Positions 57,667 to 64,000 of a DNA stretch of 64,000 bases are shown in pieces. This DNA is from Engelhardtia mirabilis (lineage in GTDB: Bacteria > Planctomycetota > UBA1135 > GCA-002686595). The notes under the pieces were generated by a model, which had not been told where the DNA came from, searched no databases, and worked only from the letters and a program-made list of their open reading frames with translations. The first letter of the stretch is position 1. Each line of letters begins with the position of its first letter. The position numbers and the translations under genes were made by a program. Location of the stretch: NCBI GenBank assembly GCA_007751255.1, contig CP036296.1:2604001-2668000 (forward strand), written 5' to 3'.

Positions 57667-58815
57667 ATGTCCATCCGACTGCTAGATGCCATGGCCCGCG
57701 AGGACTTCGAAGAGGTCGTCGCGGTCCAGGACCGGCGCTCCGGCCTGCGGGCCGTGGTGGCCCTGCACGACACCTCCGCGGGCCCGGCCTTCGGCGGCAT
57801 CCGGCGTTGGAACTACGCCAGCGAGGCCTCGGCCGCCTTGGACTGCCTGCGCCTGGCGCGCGCCATGACCTGGAAGTGCGTCCTGGCCGGGCTGCCCGCC
57901 GGCGGCGCCAAGACGGTGGTGCTCGACCACGGCGGCCTGGACCCCGAGTCGGCCTACCGCCACCTGGGGCGGGTGATCGAGCGCATGGGCGGCCGCTACT
58001 ACACCGGTCCGGACGTGAACACCGGCGAGCGCGAGCTGGCCTGGCTGGCCGCCGAGACCCGCTACGCCACCGACCCGGGCCCCGAGGGGCCCCAGGAGCT
58101 GGCCGAGTCCACCGCCGCCGGGGTCTTCGCCGGCATCGCCGCCGGCCTGCGGCACTTGGACGGCGAGGAGGACTGGTCCCGACGCTCCGTCGTGATCCAG
58201 GGCCTGGGGTCGGTCGGTCTGCGCCTGGCCCGGCGCCTGGTCGAGCAGGGCGCCAGGGTCGTCGGCGCCGACATCGACGAGCGCACCGCCCAGGTCGCGG
58301 TCACCGAGCTGGGCATCGAGACCGTGGCCCCCGGCGACGAGCTGGACGTGCCCTGCGACGTCTTCAGTCCCAACGCCCTCGGCGGCCTCGTACACGACCT
58401 GACTTTGGTGCGTCTGCGGGCGCGGGTGGTCTGCGGCGGGGCGAACAACGTGCTCGCCAGCGCGGCCCACGGCGATCGCCTGCACGCTCGGGGGATCCTG
58501 TTCGTGCCCGATTTCATGGTCAACGCCGGCGCACTGATCCGCGGCGCCCTGTTCCACCTCGAGGGGCGGCGGGAGCCGGTGGTCGAGATCCAGGCCCGCG
58601 TCGACGCGGTGGCCACCGAGCTCCTGGCCCTGGCGCGCGAACTCGGGCGTCCGCCCTCGCGGGTAGCCGTGGCCGAAGCCAGCCGTCGCCTGGCCGCACG
58701 GCGTAATCGGCTGCGCGGCTGCGACGACGCGGCGGCCCTCTCGGACAAGGGGCGGGTCAGCGGGAACCACACCACGAGCCCCGCCGACACCGATCGGAAA
58801 GACTCGGACGCGTAG
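57667..58815 (+). CDS. Glu/Leu/Phe/Val dehydrogenase, leucine-dehydrogenase-like
   Basis: 382 residues from the ATG at 57667. N-terminal dimerisation domain with LRAVVALHDTSAGPAFGGIR, MTWKCVLAGLPAGGAKTVVL (substrate lysine and catalytic lysine in LPAGGAK), YYTGPDVNTGERELAW (catalytic aspartate in GPDVNT). NAD domain: SVVIQGLGSVGLRLARRLVE (GxGxxG), VVGADIDERTAQVA, FSPNALGGLVHDLTL, VVCGGANNVLAS and FVPDFMVNAGALI. The order and GPAFGGIR segment are those of leucine/valine dehydrogenases, which interconvert branched-chain amino acids and their 2-oxo acids with NAD in the cytoplasm. The last ~35 residues are a polar tail. An aminotransferase lies 1.2 kb away on the other strand. Confidence 0.93.
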   Translation: MSIRLLDAMAREDFEEVVAVQDRRSGLRAVVALHDTSAGPAFGGIRRWNYASEASAALDCLRLARAMTWKCVLAGLPAGGAKTVVLDHGGLDPESAYRHLGRVIERMGGRYYTGPDVNTGERELAWLAAETRYATDPGPEGPQELAESTAAGVFAGIAAGLRHLDGEEDWSRRSVVIQGLGSVGLRLARRLVEQGARVVGADIDERTAQVAVTELGIETVAPGDELDVPCDVFSPNALGGLVHDLTLVRLRARVVCGGANNVLASAAHGDRLHARGILFVPDFMVNAGALIRGALFHLEGRREPVVEIQARVDAVATELLALARELGRPPSRVAVAEASRRLAARRNRLRGCDDAAALSDKGRVSGNHTTSPADTDRKDSDA

Positions 58816-58832
58816 CTCGAAGGTCGAAACAG

Positions 58833-59876
58833 ATGAAGATGCAACGCACCACTGCCAGCGCCGTGCAATCCCTGAACCCGCTCGAGGCGGCGCTGCTGTT
58901 CGGCGCTCTGCTGTTCGGGGTCCCGGCCAGCGCTCTCGGCGACGACCAAGCCACCGCCGACGGCTTCGTCATTGATCGCGGGGCGGAGTCTGCGCCGCTG
59001 TCGATCCCCCGCAACGAAGTACTGCACTACGACGTGCGGGTCGAGACCGCCTTGATCAACATCAACGCGGGCACGGTCGAGCTGTCGTCGGGTGTCGAGC
59101 TCAAGCGCCCGTCGCTGCTCGGCAATCGCAGCGCGGGCGGGGCCGAGGTGGGTTGGGTCAAGGCCCACGCCTACGGCGACTACTCCCTGTACGTGATGGA
59201 CGCGACGATCCATACGCGCTTCCAGCACGACGCGTGGCCGCGCATGATCCACAGCTACCGTCACGAGGGGACGGAGAAGCGCCGGCGCGAGATCCTGACC
59301 GGGGTCAAGGGTGACGCCTGGATGGCCAGCTACCGCTCGGACACCAAGACCGGCGCGCCCCAGGGCACGCGCATCTGGCGTCCGGCGGACGAGTTCTCGG
59401 TGCCGGCCGATGCGGTCGACACCTTGGGTGCCGTGTACCTGGTGCGCCATGCCTTGGCCCGCGGCGAGCGCAACCTGATCTTCCACATGCTCGACAACCA
59501 GCGCATCTGGAACGTCGAGGCGCGCTTCGGTGAGCTCGAGGTCGTCGAGACCGGCGCCGGTCGCTTCGAGGCCCGGCGTGTGGACCTGATCACCCACGAG
59601 GTCGCGAAGGAAGACATGGGCCTGCCGCCTATCTCGGAGGCCGATCGTGAGGCGGCGTCCACCGACGACGAGGAATCCAGCGGCTCCGGCAAGTTCGAAG
59701 GGCCCTTCGGCCTGCGCGGCGAGATCGTCCTGTGGATGGAGAATCGGACCGGCATTCCGCTCGTGATCCACGGCTCGATGCCGATGCTGTTGGGCGAGAT
59801 CGAGGTTGACATTCGACTCTCCAGCACCGAAGGGGCACCGGCGCAGTTCGTGCCCCTCGCGAGTGACGAGGACTGA
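58833..59876 (+). CDS. Exported DUF3108-like protein
   Basis: 347 residues, ATG at 58833, 17 bases after the dehydrogenase stop. A signal-type hydrophobic segment (about 17-36, LEAALLFGALLFGVPASALG) precedes a beta-rich domain resembling DUF3108: LHYDVRVETALININAGTVE, HAYGDYSLYVMDATIHTRFQ, MIHSYRHEGTEKRRREIL, TLGAVYLVRHALARGERNLI, RFEARRVDLITHEVAKEDMG and EIVLWMENRTGIPLVIHGSM. DUF3108 proteins are periplasmic with no assigned reaction. Its last 14 bases overlap the HrpB gene. Confidence 0.82.
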   Translation: MKMQRTTASAVQSLNPLEAALLFGALLFGVPASALGDDQATADGFVIDRGAESAPLSIPRNEVLHYDVRVETALININAGTVELSSGVELKRPSLLGNRSAGGAEVGWVKAHAYGDYSLYVMDATIHTRFQHDAWPRMIHSYRHEGTEKRRREILTGVKGDAWMASYRSDTKTGAPQGTRIWRPADEFSVPADAVDTLGAVYLVRHALARGERNLIFHMLDNQRIWNVEARFGELEVVETGAGRFEARRVDLITHEVAKEDMGLPPISEADREAASTDDEESSGSGKFEGPFGLRGEIVLWMENRTGIPLVIHGSMPMLLGEIEVDIRLSSTEGAPAQFVPLASDED

Positions 59877-62406
59877 GCCGCTCCCGGTCGACGCGGTCCT
59901 GGCCGAGCTGGTCGAGGTGCTGCGTGGCGGGCGCGCGGCCGTGCTGCGCGCCCCGACCGGTTCCGGCAAGACCACGCGGGTTCCGCCGGCCCTGCTCGAC
60001 GCGGGGCTCGGTCCGGTGTGGTTGGTGGTGCCGCGGCGCATCGCTGCTCGCGCCGCGGCCCGGCGCATCGCGGACGAGCGCGGCGGGCGCGTGGGTGAGG
60101 AGGTCGGCTACGAGGTGCGCTTCGACCGCCAGGTCGGTCCGCGCACGCGATTGATCGCCATGACCGACGGGGTCCTGCTCCGCAAGCTGCGCGAGGATCC
60201 GTTCCTCGAGGGCGTCGGCGCGGTGGTCTTCGACGAGTTCCACGAACGGCGCCTGGCGACCGATCTGGGGCTGGCCCTGGCCCGGCGTGTGCGCGCGGAG
60301 GTGCGGCCGGAGCTGGCCCTGGTGGTGACCTCGGCGACCCTCGATCCCGTGCCCCTGCGCGAGTTCCTGCGCGGCGCCGACGGCCATCCGGCGGCCCTGG
60401 TCGAGAGCGAGGGGCGCAGCTTCGAGGTGCGCGTCAGCCATCGCCCGGTGCGTCCCGACGAGTGGCTCGAGGAGCGCGTGTTCGGGGCGCTGGAACAGGT
60501 CGGCCCCGCGCCGGACGGCGGCGCGACCCTCGTGTTCCTGCCCGGTCGCGGCGAGATCGCCGCCTGCGCGCGGCGCCTCGAGGGCACGCCGATCGGGCGC
60601 GCGCACACCGTGCTCGAGCTGCACGGCGACCTCGCGGCCGGTGCCCAGGACGCCGTGTTCGAGCGCAGCGAGCGGCCCAAGCTGATCCTGGCCACGAACG
60701 TGGCCGAGAGCTCGATCACGATCCCCGACGTGCGCCGCGTGGTCGACACCGGCCTGTCGCGCACCATGCGGCACGATGCGGGCGTGGGCGTCGATCGCCT
60801 GGAGCTGGGCCGCATCTCCCGCGCGAGTGCCGAGCAGCGCGCGGGCCGCGCCGGGCGCACGGGCCCCGGCGAGGCCCTGCGCCTGTGGAGTCCCGCCGAG
60901 GAGCGCTCGATGGCCGAGTTCGAGGCGCCCGAAGTCGCGCGCTTGGACCTGTCGGCGACGGTGTTGCAGCTGATCGAACAGGGCGAGCAGGACCCCGCCG
61001 CCTTCGGCTGGTTCGAGGCGCCCGCGCCCCTGGCCCTCGAGCGCGCCCTCGAGCTGCTGGCGCGCCTGGGCGCGACCCGAGCGGGCGGCCTGACCGACCT
61101 GGGACGCGCCCTCGCGAGCCTGCCCCTGGCCCCGCGTTTGGGCGCACTCTTGATCGAGGCCGACCGCCGCGGCCTGCGCCGCCACGGCGCGGTGGCGGTG
61201 GCCCTGCTCGCCGAGCGCGATCCCTTCCGGCGCCTGGGCCGCGAGGAGCGCGGCCGCGTGCGCGACGCGGTCGACTCCGACCTGCTCGAGGACGTGCGCG
61301 CGCTCGAGGGGACGACGCGGCCCGATCGCCACCTCGATCGCGGCGGGGCGCGGCAGGTGCTGCGCGCCGCGGCGCAGCTCGAGCGCCTGCGTTGGCCGAA
61401 GGTCGGCGGCAAGCTGTCGCGAGGCGACGACCCCGACGAGGGCTTCCTGCGCGCCGTGGCCGCCGCCTACCCCGATCGCCTGGCCCGCCGTCGCCGCGCG
61501 GGCGAGCCCCGCGCGCTGATGGCCGGCGGCATCGGCGTGGAGCTCGGCGCCGAGAGCCGCGTGACCGACTCGCCCTTCTTCGTGTGCGTCGAGCTCTTGC
61601 AGACCCGCGCCGGGCCCGGGCGCGAGCCCCTGGTCGCTCGCGCCAGCGCCTTCGACCCCGAGTGGCTCGACGAGGACCGCATCGAGCGCCGCGTGAGCGT
61701 GGCCTACGACCCCGCCCGCGACCGGGTGGTGGCCACCGTCGAGCGGGTCTTCGGCGACTTCGTGCTCGGCGCCGACGAGCGGCCGGTGGAGGACATCGCG
61801 GCCCTCGAAGCGGCGCTGGTCACCGCCGCCGCCCTCGACGTGCCGCGCGCCCTGGACCTGGCCGACGAGGAACTGACGAGCTTCGCCGCGCGGGTCGCCT
61901 GCCTGGCCCTGTGGCGACCGGAGCTGGAGCTGCCGCTGATCGACGAGGACTTCTGGCGGGGGCTCTTGCCGGACCTCGTGCCTGGCCGCCGCAGCTTCGC
62001 CGACCTGCGCCGCTCGCCGCGCCTGGCCCTGGCGAGCGCGCGCCTCACCGGCCAACAACTCGCCGCCCTCGATCGCGACGCCCCTGAACGCATCGCCGTG
62101 CCCAGCGGCAGCCGCCTGAAGGTCAACTACGAGCCCGGCCGTGCGCCCCAACTCGCCGCGCGCATCCAGGAGCTATTCGGCCTGCGCGCGACCCCGCGCG
62201 TGGGCGGCGGGCGCGTGCCCGTGGTCATGCAGTTGCTCGCGCCCAACGGACGGCCCCAACAGGTCACCGACGACCTGGAGTCCTTCTGGGCCAAGACCTA
62301 CTTCGACGTGCGCCGCGAGCTGAAGCGCCGCTATCCGAAGCATTCCTGGCCCGAGGATCCACTCAACGCCGAGGCCGAACGCAGACCGGGCCGACGCCGC
62401 AAGTGA
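59863..62406 (+). CDS. hrpB: ATP-dependent RNA helicase HrpB
   Basis: 847 residues from a GTG at 59863 that overlaps the preceding gene by 14 bases; the frame is open upstream but only in-gene of the DUF3108 protein. DEAH/RHA motifs: APTGSGKTTRVPPALLD (Walker A, K36), VVPRRIAARAAARRIADERG, MTDGVLLRKLREDPFLEGVG, FDEFHERRLATDLGLALARR (DEFH, the HrpB variant of DEAH), TSATLDPVPL, NVAESSITIPDVRRVVDTGL and SRASAEQRAGRAGRTGPGEA. The C-terminal HrpB domain ends SWPEDPLNAEAERRPGRRRK, matching the family's WPEDP-x-x-A tail. Unwinds RNA with ATP in the cytoplasm; the physiological target is unknown. Confidence 0.95.
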   Translation: MTRTEPLPVDAVLAELVEVLRGGRAAVLRAPTGSGKTTRVPPALLDAGLGPVWLVVPRRIAARAAARRIADERGGRVGEEVGYEVRFDRQVGPRTRLIAMTDGVLLRKLREDPFLEGVGAVVFDEFHERRLATDLGLALARRVRAEVRPELALVVTSATLDPVPLREFLRGADGHPAALVESEGRSFEVRVSHRPVRPDEWLEERVFGALEQVGPAPDGGATLVFLPGRGEIAACARRLEGTPIGRAHTVLELHGDLAAGAQDAVFERSERPKLILATNVAESSITIPDVRRVVDTGLSRTMRHDAGVGVDRLELGRISRASAEQRAGRAGRTGPGEALRLWSPAEERSMAEFEAPEVARLDLSATVLQLIEQGEQDPAAFGWFEAPAPLALERALELLARLGATRAGGLTDLGRALASLPLAPRLGALLIEADRRGLRRHGAVAVALLAERDPFRRLGREERGRVRDAVDSDLLEDVRALEGTTRPDRHLDRGGARQVLRAAAQLERLRWPKVGGKLSRGDDPDEGFLRAVAAAYPDRLARRRRAGEPRALMAGGIGVELGAESRVTDSPFFVCVELLQTRAGPGREPLVARASAFDPEWLDEDRIERRVSVAYDPARDRVVATVERVFGDFVLGADERPVEDIAALEAALVTAAALDVPRALDLADEELTSFAARVACLALWRPELELPLIDEDFWRGLLPDLVPGRRSFADLRRSPRLALASARLTGQQLAALDRDAPERIAVPSGSRLKVNYEPGRAPQLAARIQELFGLRATPRVGGGRVPVVMQLLAPNGRPQQVTDDLESFWAKTYFDVRRELKRRYPKHSWPEDPLNAEAERRPGRRRK

Positions 62407-62426
62407 CGGCGCCTGCCCGGGACTGC

Positions 62427-62440
62427 CTCGGCGGACCGAG
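62427..62440. terminator. Small hairpin between convergent hrpB and propeller genes
   Basis: CTCGG-CGGA-CCGAG: a perfect 5-base stem with a 4-base loop, within the 40-base gap between two convergent genes. Weak on its own; position and the absence of other structure make a terminator role possible. Confidence 0.3.
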
Positions 62441-62446
62441 CGCGCG

Positions 62447-64000
62447 CTACGGAACCAAGGTCACCGACACCGCCTCGCTGGTGAAGACCGGCGCGAAGCC
62501 CGAGTCCAGCTCGACGAAGGCGTGGTGTAACACCAGGCCCGCGAGGCTCGGGTCGAGCCCCGTCGGAACGTCGATCCGGGCCCAGGCGTCGCCCTCGGCA
62601 TCCAGGAGGCCGAGAGTGCCGACGAAGGGCGCCTGGTTCGGACCCGTCAGCATCGCGAGCAGGTAGGCGTCGACCTCGAGCGGCAAGACCAGCCCGCCGA
62701 GCGCGATGCCCGGACTCGTGCCCGTGGCGCTGCCCAGCACCAGGTACGGCGCAGCGGCCGAGCTCTGCGGCCTGTCGAGCCCCAACACAACGTTCGAGGG
62801 CGACGCGAGGGAGACCTCCGCGGGTCCGCCGACCAGGTCGTCGGGATCGAGGCGCACGACCGTCGCCGTTCCGCTCGGCACGATCTTCGTCGCGTCGAGC
62901 AGGGCCAGGACCTCGCCACCGTGGACGGCGAGGTTGCGGGCGCGGTCGCCCTCGGAGCCGCCGTCGAGCAGCGCGGTCCAGAGGGTCACGCCGCTCGCGG
63001 TGTCGAGGGCCTGGACCTCGGCCTGGCCGTCAGTGCGCTGGAGACTCAAGTAGAGGATCGCTCCGCCGGCGCCGGGGGTCGTGTCGAGCAGGGCCCGGGG
63101 GTCGGCCGCGTCGCCCAGTACTCGCTGCCAGGTCGCGGTGCCGGTCGCGAGGTCGAAGCCCGAGGCCAGGACGCGCGGCGCCGCTTGGCTCTGCGGCGCC
63201 TCGACCACCGCCGCGAGGGTGCCGCGGCCCTCGTCGAGCACCAGCTCACCGAAGTTGTAGAAGCCCGTGGGGAAGGGATCGATGGCCACGCCCCAGGCCG
63301 GCGCGCCGGTCACGCTGTCGATGCGCGCGAGCACCACGTGGGCGGGCGTCTGGGTGGTCCCCAGGTACTTGCCCAGGACGTAGGTGTCCGCGCCGTCGCC
63401 GCCGAGGGTCAGGTCCATGGGGATCGGATTGCCCAGCTCGACCCCGGGGGCGAAGTCCGAGTCCGTGAGCAGATGGGCTGCGATCAGGGCGCCGCTGGAG
63501 AGGTCGCGGACCACCACGCGGAACTCGTCGATCGGGATCTGCGCGCTGACCAACGTCGACACGCGCCCCCCCGGCCTGTCGACGGCGAGGGCCGAGGCGA
63601 ACCAGGTGTCGAAGCTGCCGACGGGCCAGCCCTCCGTCCAAAGGATGTTCCCCCCGAAGTCGGTGGCCACGATCGCCGTGTCGGTGGCGGACGGATTCTG
63701 GTCGAAGAGGCCGACGGTCATCGGCGTCAGGCCTGGCTCCTCGACGACGGCCAGGTCGCGGGGCTGACCCATGCCGGGCAGATCGATGGTCCACAGGGAC
63801 TGACCGGTGGCGCCGTCGAGGGCCGCGAGCTGGCTGGGTACGAAGGTCGACTGACCGTCGCGCACCAGGAAGACCGTCGAGCCGTCGTCGGTGGCGGCGA
63901 GGGGCGTGCCCGCGCCGAAGTTCACGAAGTCAAAAGGGTTGAAGCCCAACGGGACCTGCCACGCGAGGACCCCGCTGGCGAGGTCGATGGCGGCCACGGT
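62447..64000 (-). CDS. Exported PQQ-like beta-propeller protein, 5' part beyond right edge
   Basis: At least 517 codons; the frame is open to the window edge, so the N-terminus and any signal peptide are missing (a GTG at 63997 is in frame but mid-domain). Successive blades are visible: AAIDLASGVLAWQVPLGF, LAALDGATGQSLWTIDLPGM, ATDFGGNILWTEGWPVGSFD, ARIDSVTGAPAWGVAIDPF, SGFDLATGTATWQRVLGDA and QALDTASGVTLWTALLDGG. Each has the D-x-x-[ST]-G-x-x-x-W pattern of PQQ-enzyme-repeat propellers. No PQQ ligand set or catalytic motif can be identified, so this is probably a structural or binding propeller. The last ~120 residues leave the propeller pattern and end in FTSEAVSVTLVP, a beta-rich tail. Confidence 0.8.
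   Translation of the reverse strand, partial: TVAAIDLASGVLAWQVPLGFNPFDFVNFGAGTPLAATDDGSTVFLVRDGQSTFVPSQLAALDGATGQSLWTIDLPGMGQPRDLAVVEEPGLTPMTVGLFDQNPSATDTAIVATDFGGNILWTEGWPVGSFDTWFASALAVDRPGGRVSTLVSAQIPIDEFRVVVRDLSSGALIAAHLLTDSDFAPGVELGNPIPMDLTLGGDGADTYVLGKYLGTTQTPAHVVLARIDSVTGAPAWGVAIDPFPTGFYNFGELVLDEGRGTLAAVVEAPQSQAAPRVLASGFDLATGTATWQRVLGDAADPRALLDTTPGAGGAILYLSLQRTDGQAEVQALDTASGVTLWTALLDGGSEGDRARNLAVHGGEVLALLDATKIVPSGTATVVRLDPDDLVGGPAEVSLASPSNVVLGLDRPQSSAAAPYLVLGSATGTSPGIALGGLVLPLEVDAYLLAMLTGPNQAPFVGTLGLLDAEGDAWARIDVPTGLDPSLAGLVLHHAFVELDSGFAPVFTSEAVSVTLVP

Noticed and set aside
59629-62151. 840-codon minus-strand open frame opposite hrpB
   Set aside because: HrpB motifs are complete on the plus strand; the antisense product is rich in Gly, Arg, His and Gln without any domain.
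1-64000. CRISPR arrays, rRNA, tRNA genes, insertion sequences, prophage
   Set aside because: I saw no regularly spaced repeats, transposase or integrase motifs, or tRNA-like cloverleaf sequences; a tRNAscan or Infernal run would be needed to exclude small RNA genes fully.

Overview
The window looks like chromosomal DNA of a very GC-rich (roughly 70% by impression) planctomycete. The evidence is an operon of families that are largely planctomycete signatures: PSCyt1 haem domains, DUF1549/DUF1553 and a Tat-exported DUF1501 protein. There are also many exported proteins with LamG, HEAT, TPR, beta-propeller or carboxypeptidase-regulatory-like modules. LptF/LptG permeases, an OprP-like porin, a Kdo-kinase-like protein and a heptosyltransferase-like protein point to a diderm envelope with lipopolysaccharide. 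I recognise no rRNA, tRNA, CRISPR array, insertion sequence or prophage. Coding density is high and no gene-free stretch exceeds 300 bases.

Layout. 1-9306: a tightly coupled minus-strand operon (DUF1549/DUF1553, DUF1501, a membrane PSCyt1/LRR/propeller fusion, Gfo/Idh/MocA oxidoreductase, sodium:solute symporter cut by the left edge) faces a divergent XylR-type regulator; this reads as a substrate-inducible catabolic unit. 9294-12145: a radical SAM protein and a two-ended methyltransferase-like protein, translationally coupled. 12387-18195: LemA and M48 peptidase, then an ECF sigma factor with a FecR-domain membrane partner, then a porin. 18230-24753: alpha/beta hydrolase, small membrane protein, UvrD/PcrA helicase coupled to a bare sigma-54-type AAA+ protein, and an FHA-like membrane protein. 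24716-30714: envelope/LPS genes (WaaP/KdkA-like kinase, LptF, LptG, TPR lipoprotein, GT9 glycosyltransferase). 30769-41098: NtrY-like histidine kinase coupled to an SDR epimerase, a 1208-residue repeat protein, a triple-parvulin protein, GNAT, GT2 and a small lipoprotein. 41233-57544: galactokinase and a long minus-strand run of exported proteins plus RNase R and a class I aminotransferase. 57667-64000: leucine-dehydrogenase-like enzyme, DUF3108 protein, HrpB helicase, and a beta-propeller protein cut by the right edge.

Two things cross the gene boundaries. First, at least ten genes have a TA(T/G)NNT -10-like hexamer ending only 6-13 bases before the start codon with no Shine-Dalgarno sequence, which predicts leaderless or nearly leaderless mRNAs. 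At several divergent gene pairs the two -10 elements overlap on opposite strands. Second, the window holds a sigma-54-type AAA+ protein without receiver or DNA-binding domain, an NtrY-like kinase without an adjacent response regulator, and a -24/-12-like promoter (53908-53925) before a Tyr/Gly-rich exported protein that, unlike the leaderless genes, has a good Shine-Dalgarno. All promoter statements are read by eye from the sequence and are predictions.
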